The notes: generated by a model not told the origin, from the letters alone. A stretch of 64,000 bases of DNA from CAWKOH01 sp963851245 (GCA_963851245.1 CAWKOH010000013.1:1-64000), one strand, 5' to 3'; positions 9,756-18,721 are shown, counted from the first letter of the stretch. Program-made: numbers and translations.

Positions 9756-10253
9756 TTAGCCCGTCGGAATCTGGAGGACGACAACGTACGCCGGATCCTC
9801 TCCGGGGACGACGTTGCCCGACGGCCGGAATCTCGGCGTCGTGACCGGCGGGCTGGGGCCTTGTGACGTGATGGACTGGACTTGGATGTCGTAGCGCTGG
9901 TGGCAGTCTTCGAGGAGGCCCTCGAAGGTGTCGTCTCGTGCGTACGGCGAATCAATGTGCGTGACGACACCGCCGCTCGGACCGCTGAGCCCAGGCTGGG
10001 GGACTCGGTCGTTGTAGCTCGGGATGAGTGTCACCGCGTAACCAGTGACAGCTTCCTTGGTCGGAGCGTCACAGGAGACCGTAGCTTCGCCATTGGTGAT
10101 CTCGGGACCGAAAAGACGAAGGGAGGTTGGCGGCGCGATGCGGCCCGATGAATTCACAACAACGGCGACGGCGCCGGCACCACCGACCGATACGACCGCG
10201 GCAGTGATGATCGATGCGAGCTTATGGCCCGCAATCCATCCTCTGGTCGACAT
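9756..10253 (-). CDS. Single-pass membrane protein, FN3-like ectodomain
   Basis: A 165-residue protein beginning at ATG 10253. A cytoplasmic MSTRGWIAGHK is followed by a hydrophobic helix (about residues 13-34) and then a beta-sandwich-like domain starting PPTSLRLFGPEITNG with a cysteine pair (ATVSCDAP and LEDCHQRYDI), resembling a fibronectin type III module. The frame is open far upstream but that part is not homologous to anything and overlaps other remnants. It ends only 4 bp before the large lipoprotein gene, so the two are probably cotranscribed and may act together outside the cell. Confidence 0.6.
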   Translation of the reverse strand: MSTRGWIAGHKLASIITAAVVSVGGAGAVAVVVNSSGRIAPPTSLRLFGPEITNGEATVSCDAPTKEAVTGYAVTLIPSYNDRVPQPGLSGPSGGVVTHIDSPYARDDTFEGLLEDCHQRYDIQVQSITSQGPSPPVTTPRFRPSGNVVPGEDPAYVVVLQIPTG

Positions 10254-10369
10254 GGCAGACCTTCTTCTAATAGTGAATAGGTGGAGAGCTCCAGCCGGGC
10301 CGCCGGGGCTAGGCGGTTGCCGCCGATCCGGCCAGAGCCGTCTGTGCCCGACCCGATAAGGCCCTTCAG

Positions 10370-10560
10370 GTTGTATGCGGTCTGAAGCTCCTGGGCTGAC
10401 AGGCCGCCATGGGATCCGTAGGAGGCGACAAACGGCTGACCTCGCACGGAGTTGTCGAGTCCGAACACCGCCGAGGTCTGGCTTGCGATGCTGGTCGGTA
10501 GTAGCGGGGCCGAGCGGGTCGAATGGACGATGGCCGGCGCGACCTCCGAACGCAGGGCAG
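10370..10560 (-). pseudogene. Kumamolisin-type (S53) prodomain fragment
   Basis: On the minus strand LLPTSIASQTSAVFGLDN followed shortly by GGLSAQELQTAYNLKG resembles the end of the activation prodomain and the start of the catalytic domain in sedolisin/kumamolisin (S53) peptidases. The catalytic domain is absent; the frame runs on into unrelated sequence. I read it as a truncated secreted protease gene. Confidence 0.45.
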
Positions 10561-10663
10561 ATGGTCCACCGATCTAGCAAGACCCAGCAAGGCTGGCGTC
10601 GTTGCGGACCTGCCCGGGCTGATCCCCAAGGGGCAGCTGGAGGTGGGATCCGTGAAGCAACGG

Positions 10664-11968
10664 TTACCCGCCAGACTGGGGAATTTCGGTCGTCTGCACG
10701 TTGTCGATGTAGTAGAGCTTGAAGTCCTGGACGGGGGCGGTCGCCGCCAAGCCGTAGAAATCGGGGCTGGACGTGCCGATCTGGGTTTCGACAGACTGCC
10801 CGGCCGGGATGGTGGTGTTGGTCGTGCTGGGCAGGTAGGCGAAGAAGATGCAGGTGTTGTCGCTCGGTGCTCCGCTCATGGTCCCGCAATCCGTGATGGG
10901 ATCGCCTAGGGCAGCCTGATCGGCCGCGGGGACCACGAATGCCACCACGCCCGCAACGATGGAAGTTGGGGTGGCCAGGTTAGAGATGTTCACCGGCTTG
11001 GACGTCGGGTTGGTGATGGTGAGTTTGGTGACCAGCTGGACCCGGCCGGCGTTGTTGGGGTCGGGCGCCGTGCCGATGGCCGATCTGGATATCGACAGCG
11101 CCTCGTCTTCATTGCTGCCGACGAGGACTGGGACCCCCGCGGGCGTCAGCGTGGCTGGGGAACTCGGGCCGCGCAGCAGCTGGACGGGGGGCTGGTCACC
11201 GGCGAACACGGCCACGTCATCGAGCGGCAGGCTGCCCTGGTCGACCGGCTGACCGGCGTAGATCACGACCGTCTCGGTGTCGCCGGGGCTCATCTCCACC
11301 GGGCCGATTCCGTCGGAAGCAGGCCCGCTGATCGAGCTCACCGCCGTGCCGAGCAGGCAGTAACCCGGCGGCACGTACGGAGCGGTGAGCCCGGCCCCCG
11401 TATCCTTTCCTGAAGAGGATACAGCGGCGCAGCTGGCGCCAAAGCTGGCCACATTGACCATGGGGATGGCCAGCACCGCTCCGACCTGCTGGTTACCAGC
11501 GGAGCCGTCGGTGGTGGCCAAGTTGTCGAGCGGCTCCTGGCGGTCGGTGGCGTTTTTGACCGTCAGCGTCGCTTGGAGGAACTGGGTGCCGGGCGGGGCG
11601 TCCTGGGGGCTCAGCCCGCTTTCCCCCTCGGTTGTCGCCGTCGTCACCGGTCCCGCGCTGACCTGGTATTGGTAGCCGGCCGGCACGGTCACGACGACCG
11701 AGCTGGCCGCCGAGGTGGCCGCCGGTGTCGGGGCGCCATTCCCGCTCCCCGGCGAACTATCCGGCGAGGGTGCGGTCGCGGCTGGCGCCTTCCCGCTAGT
11801 GGCGTGGGTGGCCGACCCGCCGCCACAGGCGGAGACCAGGGCGGCGGCCGCAACAACCGACGCTCCGCCCAGCGTGGCCCGGCGTATGAGCCCGACCCGG
11901 CCTGGCCTTGCCCTCCTCGCCCGCCACCAAGGGTGGGTTGTTGTCGAATACGGCTGGTCCGGCAGCAT
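10664..11968 (-). CDS. Predicted lipoprotein, unknown function
   Basis: A 434-residue protein with an Arg-rich N-terminus (WWRARRARPGR), a hydrophobic segment and lipobox LVSAC near residue 48, a Thr/Ala/Pro/Gly linker, then two beta-rich domains. Phrases such as LQATLTVKNATD and LVTKLTITNPTSKPVNI are typical of immunoglobulin-like, DUF4352-like extracellular domains. The start at 11968 may be too far upstream; a Met or Val closer to the signal core is possible. It belongs with the two secreted proteins downstream on the same strand. Confidence 0.7.
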   Translation of the reverse strand: MLPDQPYSTTTHPWWRARRARPGRVGLIRRATLGGASVVAAAALVSACGGGSATHATSGKAPAATAPSPDSSPGSGNGAPTPAATSAASSVVVTVPAGYQYQVSAGPVTTATTEGESGLSPQDAPPGTQFLQATLTVKNATDRQEPLDNLATTDGSAGNQQVGAVLAIPMVNVASFGASCAAVSSSGKDTGAGLTAPYVPPGYCLLGTAVSSISGPASDGIGPVEMSPGDTETVVIYAGQPVDQGSLPLDDVAVFAGDQPPVQLLRGPSSPATLTPAGVPVLVGSNEDEALSISRSAIGTAPDPNNAGRVQLVTKLTITNPTSKPVNISNLATPTSIVAGVVAFVVPAADQAALGDPITDCGTMSGAPSDNTCIFFAYLPSTTNTTIPAGQSVETQIGTSSPDFYGLAATAPVQDFKLYYIDNVQTTEIPQSGG

Positions 11969-12112
11969 GGCTCCTCCTCGTGGACCCGGTTCTTGGGAGA
12001 AGCTTGAGCCAGACCTCGGCTGGCGCCCAGAGGTAGAACTACGTCTTCTTCCACCGGGTGGGTGTAGGCAGTCCTACCCACACGCCGTCGCCGCCGGTCC
12101 GATGCGACGGGC

Positions 12113-14560
12113 TCAGCTGCGGTGAAGGCTGGCCAGACGGGTCAGCTCGGCCCGCCGCCGGGCCCCGGTCTTTTGCCGGATGCGGTCCAGATGGCTGTGC
12201 ACGGTGCGAACGCTGATGAAGAGTTTCTCGGCGATCTGCTTGTCGGTGAGACCCTCAGCGACGAGGTCGATCAGTTGGCGTTCGCGGTTGCTCAGCCCGG
12301 TACCAGGGCTGCGACTCTGGGGTGGGCCGTCTCTCAGGATGCGCAATCCGTACTCGGCGGCGGCGTCGACGGACAGCCGGGCGCCCCGCTCGCCCGCGGC
12401 TCGGGCTCGTTCCACCCCGAGGGCGGTCCGAACAGCCAGCATGGGCGCAGTAAGAAAGGCGGAATCGTACGCACATCCCGGATCGGCCTGCTCGGCGATA
12501 TCCGTGAGGGCTAGTCCTGGAATTCCCAGCTGCGCCAGTATGGCCCGCGACGCCCCCCACAGCACCGCCGCCTCTACGGGGCGGTCCGGCATGGCCCAGA
12601 CCGCAACGTCCGAGAGACAGTCGGCCAGCCGCAACCGGTCGCCGATCTCGGTCGATATGCGGATGGCCTCCTCGAGGTGCTCACCGGCCAGCTTGGTACG
12701 GCCGGTCCGCATCTCCACCCGGGCCAATCCTTCCAGTTGGACGGCGGCCGAGGAGCGATCGCCGGCCTTGTGGCACCGATCGAGCGTGGACACGAACAGC
12801 TCCTCAGCCCGGACCAGATCGCCGGTGACAGCCGAGGCGTCCGCCAAGGCGGCCGCCGCCCATCGCAGAGTCTGCCCCTGCACCCGGGCGGTATCGACCG
12901 CCGACGCCGCCTCCGCCCAGGAGAGCGCGGCCGCGAAGTCCCCATCGGTCAACCCTAAATAGGCCAGCACCGCGCAGCCGCGTGCTTCGCCGGATGGATA
13001 GCCTATGCGACGCGCCAACTCGATAGCCTGCAAGGCCTGCTCTGAGCTCTCCTGCCGACGATCGAAGTTTACGAGGGCCATGGCCCGGCCGTTGAGGCTG
13101 TCGATCAGGACAGGGGACGGCTCCCGCCCGGCCAGCAACTCGGCGGCTCGGCTGCAATGGCCTATGACAGAGTCGAAGTCGCCGGTATCGTGGGCCAGCC
13201 GGGCGAGCCACACCGCCACCGAAGCTGCCGGATCATCGGAAATCGGGGCCGCCGCCGCGACCGCGCCATCCAGCCAGGCCTGACCCTCACCGAAGTGGCC
13301 CCGGATAACCCACCACGGACCCATGGCCAGCGCCAGGCCCAAGGCTGTCTCGCTGTCGTGCTGGAGGGCCCAGGCCAGGACTTCCCGAACATTGTCCCGC
13401 TCGGCGTCACCCCACAGACCGGCAAATGAATCGTCGGGGCCTTCGAAGGACGTTGCGGCCCGTTGCGCCTCGCGCAGGGTCCAATCCGCCACCGCCTCGG
13501 AGACCTGGTGGCGGTCGCCGCTTTGGTCGAGCAGAGCGGAGGCATATGCCCGAATCGTCTCGAGCATCGCGTAGCGGAACTGCCCGTCCACCCCCTGGCG
13601 GGGACCCACCAGCAGCGACCGGCGAACCAGCCGGGCCACCACCTCCGCCACTTCTGACCCGACGGCGGCGCCGGCGCTCCCCAGGGTGAACGGGCCCGGA
13701 AAGATCGACAGGCGCCGAAACGTGCGCTGCTCCTGGTCGTCCAGGAGGCGAACGCTCCACTCGACCGTGGCGGCCAGGGAGGCCTGGCGGTCCGCCACCC
13801 CTCGCTCGGGGCTGAGCAGCAGCGCGAACCGGTCGTCAAGGCCGGAGACCAACTGGCCCAGACCGAGCACGTCGAGCTGGGCGGCCGCTAGCTCTATTGC
13901 CAACGGCATGCCATCCAGGCGTCTCACCAGCAGCGCGACCTGCGGAGCGGTCTCAGCGCTGAGGGCAAAATCCGGATCCGACAGAGCGGCACGAGCCAAA
14001 AAAAGCTCCACCGCTTCGCGTTCGCCGACCGACTCCAAATCGTCGTCGAGGTCGGGGACAGCCAGAGGCGGCAGCCGGAAGCAGACTTCACCCGGGACCC
14101 CAAGCGGCTCCCGGCTCGTGGCCAGAACTCGCATGTCGACCCCGGCTCGCAGTAGCGCCTCACCCAACTCCGCGACCGTGCCCACCAGGTGCTCACAGTT
14201 GTCCAAAAGCAGCAGGAGATGCCGGTCGGCCAGGACGGCCGCCAGCGACTCGGTCATCGACATCCCCGGCCGAGCCCGTAACCCCAGAACGACCGCCACC
14301 TCCTCCGCCACTGACCTCGCGTCGGCGAGCTGGGCCAGCTCGATCAGCCACACCCCATCCTCAAAGCGGGGCGCGACTTGCCGGGCCACCTCGACGGCCA
14401 GCCTGGTCTTGCCCGACCCACCCGGACCCGTGACCGTGACCAGCCGGTGCCGCGCCAGCAACGACTCGATCCTGGCCAACTCAGACCCTCGGCCTACGAA
14501 GCTGGTCAAATCGACCGGAAGATTATGACTGGTGCTCACATCTCCGGCCCCAGCGGCCAT
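12113..14560 (-). CDS. ATPase-LuxR family transcriptional regulator
   Basis: A protein of about 815 residues. N-terminal STAND/AAA-type ATPase: TSFVGRGSELARIESLL, Walker A GPGGSGKTRLAV, Walker B LLLLLDNCEHL, and SREPLGVPGE sensor motif. A long TPR-like helical middle follows, then a C-terminal LuxR helix-turn-helix (LSNRERQLIDLVAEGLTDKQ). The start is placed at ATG 14560; the frame opens at 14614, and a GTG a few codons further in is also possible. It is the last gene of the first cargo block, transcribed toward the lipoprotein cluster, which it could control; that link is inference from position. Confidence 0.85.
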   Translation of the reverse strand: MAAGAGDVSTSHNLPVDLTSFVGRGSELARIESLLARHRLVTVTGPGGSGKTRLAVEVARQVAPRFEDGVWLIELAQLADARSVAEEVAVVLGLRARPGMSMTESLAAVLADRHLLLLLDNCEHLVGTVAELGEALLRAGVDMRVLATSREPLGVPGEVCFRLPPLAVPDLDDDLESVGEREAVELFLARAALSDPDFALSAETAPQVALLVRRLDGMPLAIELAAAQLDVLGLGQLVSGLDDRFALLLSPERGVADRQASLAATVEWSVRLLDDQEQRTFRRLSIFPGPFTLGSAGAAVGSEVAEVVARLVRRSLLVGPRQGVDGQFRYAMLETIRAYASALLDQSGDRHQVSEAVADWTLREAQRAATSFEGPDDSFAGLWGDAERDNVREVLAWALQHDSETALGLALAMGPWWVIRGHFGEGQAWLDGAVAAAAPISDDPAASVAVWLARLAHDTGDFDSVIGHCSRAAELLAGREPSPVLIDSLNGRAMALVNFDRRQESSEQALQAIELARRIGYPSGEARGCAVLAYLGLTDGDFAAALSWAEAASAVDTARVQGQTLRWAAAALADASAVTGDLVRAEELFVSTLDRCHKAGDRSSAAVQLEGLARVEMRTGRTKLAGEHLEEAIRISTEIGDRLRLADCLSDVAVWAMPDRPVEAAVLWGASRAILAQLGIPGLALTDIAEQADPGCAYDSAFLTAPMLAVRTALGVERARAAGERGARLSVDAAAEYGLRILRDGPPQSRSPGTGLSNRERQLIDLVAEGLTDKQIAEKLFISVRTVHSHLDRIRQKTGARRRAELTRLASLHRS

Positions 14561-14872
14561 CCCCACGGTTCGAACACTACACCGTCGCCCCACAATGCGC
14601 CGATCAGCGCACATCTCGGTTCGGGATCACACCGGACCCCCGAGAAACCGGCAGCCAGCGCGCATGACCGAGGCCGGATCGCAATCCGGGCGGGGCTCGC
14701 ACGACGTCTCATGTGCTCGCCTCAGCTTGGGGTCAGAGCAAGACCGGAAGGCGCCCAGGTTGGAGGGTTAAGCGACAGCCTTCGGCAAGACCTCCAACGC
14801 AGCGCCCTAATGTTCTCGGACGACGCCCCCTAAGATCGTCCGCCGAGTGCCCGTGTAACAGCGGGTCATGGC
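14561..14872. other. Intergenic, nothing recognised
   Basis: No gene, repeat or clear promoter seen between the regulator and the next HEPN-MNT/attachment module. Confidence 0.3.
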
Positions 14873-14919
14873 GCGTTATCGCTCGGCCTGGAGGTCCAGG
14901 GTGCGAACTCCTGCAAGCG

Positions 14920-15272
14920 CTATTCGGCGGCCAGCTGATCGCTCAGTTGGACGATGATGCGGACCAGGACCGGTGTCTCTCGCACGCTGGTCTCCCACAG
15001 CAGGTTGGTGTCGAGTTTGTCGAGGCGCTGATGGGCCAGGCGGTCCCGGAATCGGATCGGCGCCGAAAGGGGTGGCTGTCCTTGAGGTGTTCCGGCCATG
15101 TGGGCGTAGTGCTTCAGGGCGCTTCCGGCTGCTACCCAGACCAGACGATCGCGCGGCGTCGGTCTTCGCTGGCGTCGAACGCGTCTCGTCCGCCTTCGGA
15201 GACCAGCCGGCGGATATCGCGGAGAGCGTAGAGGGCGGCGTCGAGTTCGGCTTGGAGCTCCAGGCGGCTCAC
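14920..15272 (-). pseudogene. HEPN (HepT/DUF86-like) toxin, frameshifted (copy B)
   Basis: Starts with GTG overlapping the stop of the MNT-like gene (GTGA). The first frame gives VSRLELQAELDAALYALRD and RDAFDASEDRRRAIVW, then a stop; shifting by one base near 15145 restores VAAGSALKHYAHMAG, the HEPN nuclease motif RDRLAH (RX4H) and WETSVRETPVLVRII, ending at TAG 14920-14922. Comparison with the copy at 62.5 kb, which reads through this point, shows a single missing base here. HEPN proteins of this type are RNases or are adenylylation-controlled toxins. As written the gene is broken. Confidence 0.75.
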
Positions 15273-15562
15273 GCAGCTGGTGCTGGTGCGAGTTGTTCTC
15301 GCCTGTGAGCGCCTGGCGCTCCCGCTGACGTGACAGCGACGCGGTGTCCGAGGACGGCCTCGGCTTCGGCTTGGAAGTCGACCAGATCGAAGTAGGTGCG
15401 ATCCGCTTCTAGGGTCACGACCACTTCGGCGGGGTCATCGCCTAGGTGCACGGAGGTGATGCCGTGCCGAGCTGCCAACTCGGCGAGCAGTCCAGCGCTC
15501 CGCCGAAGTAGGCGGTCGTCAACAGCGGGCAACTCCACGACCGTCATGGTAGGCGGACCCAT
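15269..15562 (-). CDS. MNT-like antitoxin, catalytic motif missing (copy B)
   Basis: A 97-residue protein whose layout follows minimal nucleotidyltransferase (MNT) antitoxins: LLAELAARHGITSVHL, then DRTYFDLVDFQAEAEAVLG and HRVAVTSAGAPG. The family's G-S-x10-D-x-D active-site loop should lie between these blocks but is replaced by GDDPAE followed by VVVTL, so adenylylation activity is unlikely. ATG 15562 matches the start of its homologue at 62957; ATG 15547 is an alternative. Its TGA overlaps the HEPN start, the usual coupled arrangement of HEPN-MNT pairs. Confidence 0.7.
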   Translation of the reverse strand: MGPPTMTVVELPAVDDRLLRRSAGLLAELAARHGITSVHLGDDPAEVVVTLEADRTYFDLVDFQAEAEAVLGHRVAVTSAGAPGAHRREQLAPAPAA

Positions 15563-15678
15563 GCCTGCGGGCGGGTCCCATTTCGGTAGCTGACGGCGTG
15601 GCGGAGCAGCGACCTTCTGACTCTGGGTCAGACGCTCCGGTCCCCGACGAGCCGGAAAGCCTTTGTGGTGCCTGGCGG

Positions 15679-15946
15679 ATTTGGCACGCGATTTGGCACG
15701 GGAGGCGCAAGACTGGCTGCGACGGGAGGGACTCAGCGGGACGAGGGTATAAGGCTGTCCACTGCCTTTCAGTGGTTCTGGCTGTACTGTGGCAGGACAG
15801 GAGAGACCCACTGGGACGGCGGCACCCTCCTACGGATCAGAAGGTTGGGGGTTCGAATCCCTCCGAGCGCGCGAAAGTGCTGGTCACAGCCCTGCGATAC
15901 GCGGTTTGATTATTGGCTCGGCCAAATTTGGCACACAAGTTGGCAC
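15679..15946 (+). repeat. tRNA-Arg attachment site, copy B (both arms)
   Basis: Left arms ATTTGGCAC at 15679-15687 and 15691-15699 (12-bp period); core, the tRNA-Arg(ACG) 3' half, at 15830-15872; right arms TTTGGCAC at 15927-15934 and GTTGGCAC at 15939-15946, again 12-bp period and same orientation. Second left repeat to core is 139 bp and core to right arms 55 bp, identical to copy C. After GCGCGC the sequence leaves the tRNA consensus (GAAAGTGCTGG). The layout is that of an integrase attP or a hybrid junction between tandem elements. Confidence 0.85.
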
Positions 15947-16627
15947 GGACCCGCGGAATTCGTTCGCGAATCGGAGGTTCGGCAGGAGGCGCCCTACTCT
16001 GGTACGCCCAGGACCGCTTGAGTCCGTCGCGCTTGCTGGAGATGCTGGGCACGGTACGGCACTTCACGGGCATGTCCCGACCGGATACGACTGAGTGGCA
16101 CGGGGCAAGGGGGGCGATACCGGCATGCGGCCAACACCGATGACGTCTGGCCGAGACCGAGCCCAAAAGTGATTAGGGAGCCGCGACACCTGCAGGGGGC
16201 TCAGCGCCGGTTGCTGTCCATCTCTTTGGGTCGGGACCTTGGGCAGTGCAGGAAAGGTCACTGTGACGGTCGATCCGCCTTCGGGTCGGGGGCGGATCTC
16301 GGCTGCCTCGTCCCAGACGCGCTCACAACGACAGCGCGTCCCGAGCGTCGTCCATCCGGCGCTTGAGCTGATCGACCAGGTCGATCTCGAAGCAGCCGAC
16401 CTCGGCGACGGAGGCTGGGGTCACTGGCTCACCGAACACGCCACATCTTCGGCCAGTGTGACGAACGGTTCGTCTGGTTGCTCCATGACCTTGACGGCGT
16501 CTTCGACCGCCAGGAGGCCTTGACCGGTTCCTCAGTCGGGTCCAGCCAGTCGGCAAGGACATCCGATCCGGCCGGGCGGCCGGGGCCGTCCGGCTCATGA
16601 CGATGGCAAGCTCGAAAGGGTCTGACG
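15947..16627. other. No recognisable gene
   Basis: About 680 bases directly right of attachment copy B. Open frames exist on both strands but none carries a recognisable motif or a convincing ribosome binding site. Confidence 0.35.
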
Positions 16628-16790
16628 GTGCGGGCCGCGATCGTCGTCGGTGTCGAAGAAGGCGTCGTCCGCCACCGGACCGGGCACCCCGACGAGGAGC
16701 GCCGGCTCCTGTACGTCGCCATGACCCGCTCGACCGAGTACCTCTACCTCACCTGGTCCAGCTGGCGGATCGGGCCGACGGCGCGCACCG
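16628..16790 (+). pseudogene. UvrD-like helicase C-terminal fragment
   Basis: The frame encodes AAIVVGVEEGVVRHR and then DEERRLLYVAMTRSTEYLYL, matching helicase motif VI and its surroundings in superfamily I (UvrD/PcrA/AdnB-type) DNA helicases. Only about 50 residues remain and no N-terminal helicase motifs lie upstream. It is a small relic of a DNA-repair-type or mobile-element helicase. Confidence 0.6.
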
Positions 16791-16890
16791 GAGCGCCGAG
16801 GGTAGGAGCGGGCCGGAACCGATGCCCGCTTCTGACGCAAGGACCGGTTCCGTCGACCGGGGGCCGCGTCTACCTGAGGTCCCTCGGTAC

Positions 16891-17286
16891 CTAGTTGGAC
16901 GAGACTGAATCCCCTTGCGTTGGGGGCTCGCTGATCGACGTCCTTTGGGTCTCAGCGACATCGTCGGGCGACGCTTCCCGGAGGGTGGGCCAGCCCAACC
17001 CCGTGGTGCCAACAAGGTACTGCCGCTCCTCGCCGTCCTTGAGCGACATTCGGAGCTCCTTCGACCTGCGCAGCCCGACAAACCGCATATGCAGGCTGTG
17101 CTCTCCGGGCTCGACGTTGAAGACTCGCTCCTGGTCGTCTCCGATCTTGCCCACGGCGTGGTCGTCGAGAACCACCGTGTAGTCAAAGTGAGGTTTGAAG
17201 AGGTGAACAATCAACCCGGTCGGGAGCACAGTCCTGGGCGCCACCGACCAGTCTTGCTTCGGCCTACGGATTCTGATCGCTGACAT
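16891..17286 (-). CDS. Small beta-rich protein, PEGA-like
   Basis: A 131-residue soluble protein: an N-terminal basic segment (MSAIRIRRPKQDWS), then VLDDHAVGKIGDDQERVFNV and VEPGEHSLHMRFVG, a pattern like PEGA-type beta-sandwich domains (binding of a backbone by a P-G-x-H turn). The function is unknown. Start at ATG 17286 is supported by AAAGGA a few bases upstream. It is divergent from the TetR gene; the shared 122-bp spacer carries a palindrome, so the TetR protein may control it. Confidence 0.6.
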   Translation of the reverse strand: MSAIRIRRPKQDWSVAPRTVLPTGLIVHLFKPHFDYTVVLDDHAVGKIGDDQERVFNVEPGEHSLHMRFVGLRRSKELRMSLKDGEERQYLVGTTGLGWPTLREASPDDVAETQRTSISEPPTQGDSVSSN

Positions 17287-17370
17287 TGGCGTCCTTTCGC
17301 GAGTCGCACCGAACGGTGGATCGGACCTCCATACCTGACATGCTACCAGGGGCTCTGGCCAATCGTACAA

Positions 17371-17394
17371 GTATCTGGTCGAGCGGTCAGATAC
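17371..17394. promoter_or_regulatory. Palindromic operator before tetR-type gene
   Basis: Perfect 7-bp inverted repeat GTATCTG / CAGATAC separated by 10 bases, ending 14 bases before the TetR start. Position and symmetry fit an autoregulatory TetR operator that could also govern the divergent gene. Confidence 0.6.
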
Positions 17395-17408
17395 CGTAGA
17401 TTGGACAG

Positions 17409-18037
17409 ATGACGACCGACCCCGAGACCGAGCGGCGGACGTTTACCGAGCAAGCCCGTCGCCAGCAGATCGTCGGCGCAGCGATCGACACCATCGCTGA
17501 AGTCGGCTACGGCCAGGCATCACTCGCACGCATCGCCGCACGCGTCGGCATCAGCAAGGGCGTCATCAGTTACCACTTCGCCGGCAAGGACGACCTCATG
17601 AAGCAGGTCGTGACCGACGTCGTCGAAGCTGGCAGGGCGTACATCCTTCCTCGCGTCTTTGGCGAATCGACCGGACCGGCCATGCTTCGCGCCTACATCG
17701 AGTCCAACCTCACGTTTATGCGCGACCACCGGAACTACATGGTCGCCGTGGTCGAGATCATCCGAAACGGCGCCTTCACGACCGACAGCGGACGCCGCGT
17801 CGACGGACAGGATATCGACGTGGCGACCCGGCTCCTCCAAGAGCAGCTCGCCCGCCTCCAGGCGGGGGGGAACTCCGAAGTGACTTCGACCCAGGAGTGA
17901 TGGCGGTGGCGATCCGAGCGACTATCGATGTGGTCCCGCACCGACTCGTCCTTGACCCGAATTTCGATATCGACAAGTACGCGAGCGAGGTCGCAACCAC
18001 CTTCGATCTTGCTACCCGTTCCAGGGACCCGACATGA
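17409..18037 (+). pseudogene. TetR-family repressor, frameshift at a G7 run
   Basis: The N-terminus carries a TetR helix-turn-helix (ASLARIAARVGISKGVISYH, about residues 38-57) and a ligand domain with FMRDHRNYMVAVVEIIRNG. As written the frame stops at 17898-17900. Adding one G to (or removing two from) the run at 17864-17870 continues into DFDPGVMAVAIRATIDVVPH and LDPNFDIDKYASEVATTF, ending at TGA 18035-18037, which restores a normal family length near 208 residues. A homopolymer sequencing error is therefore as likely as a mutation. Its own operator is 17371-17394. Confidence 0.8.
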
Positions 18038-18250
18038 CCCCGGGATTCTGGAGGACCAGGGAGGAGCGGGTAGAGCGAGTCTTCGCCCGTGATGCTCTAT
18101 CGGCCCGGATGGTCATTTGTTCTCTCTCGCAATGCCCCGATATCCCGTGGCGGCCCGCCCCCGGACTCCGAGCTGTAACCGTCTCGAAACGCCGGCTTGC
18201 GGCTCGTCATCACCCGGCGGAGAGATGCACCGTGCCAGCTTCTGTAAGCG

Positions 18251-18370
18251 CTATTCGGCTACCAGTTGATCGCGCAGCTGTTCGATGATCCGGACCAAGA
18301 CCGGTGTCTCTCGCACGCTGGTCTCCCACAGCTGGTGGGTGTCGAGCTTGTCGAGACGCTGATGGTATGG
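18251..18370 (-). pseudogene. HEPN toxin C-terminal fragment
   Basis: Minus-strand HQRLDKLDTHQLWETSVRET and VLVRIIEQLRDQLVAE to TAG at 18251-18253, nearly identical to the last 37 residues of the copy at 15 kb. The N-terminal part, the MNT gene and the attachment site are absent; sequence switches abruptly to the SpoIIAA-like remnant. Confidence 0.7.
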
Positions 18371-18380
18371 GCGGTCACAC

Positions 18381-18721
18381 CTGCCAGATTCCGTGGTTGG
18401 TATCAAGGCGAGTGGGAAAATCACCGCCGACGACTATCGGAATGTGCTGATCCAGCCGCCGATGCCGCGCTCAGGCACGGGGGAAAGGTGCGGTTCCTCT
18501 ATGTGCTCGGCGAGGACGTCACGGGGTACTCTCCTGGCGCTGCGTGGCAGGACACAAAGGTAGGCCTCGGGCACTACACCCAATGGGAGAAGGTTGCCGT
18601 GGTGTCCGACAAGGAATGGCTCCGTCACTCAGTGGACATCTTCGGGTATCTCATCCCTGGTGAGATCAAAGCCTTCACCCCCGCCGAAGAAGCCGAAGCG
18701 AGGACCTGGGTGTCAACATGA
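18381..18721 (+). pseudogene. SpoIIAA-like protein, truncated and frameshifted
   Basis: Blocks SGKITADDYRNVLI, then (after a one-base shift near 18453) DAALRHGGKVRFLYVLGED, VGLGHYTQWEKVAVVSDKEW and DIFGYLIPGEIKAF, characteristic of the SpoIIAA-like (PF11964) small cytoplasmic proteins of about 120 residues. The start codon and first 15 or so residues are missing because the gene is joined to the HEPN fragment. Inserting one C restores the frame. Function of the family is poorly known. Confidence 0.7.

Noticed and set aside
15837..16166. Minus-strand frames across the attachment cores (ending EGFEPPTF or containing IRTPNLLIR)
   Set aside because: They are translations of the tRNA-Arg 3' half in antisense, a well-known kind of spurious protein, and are not conserved outside the core.
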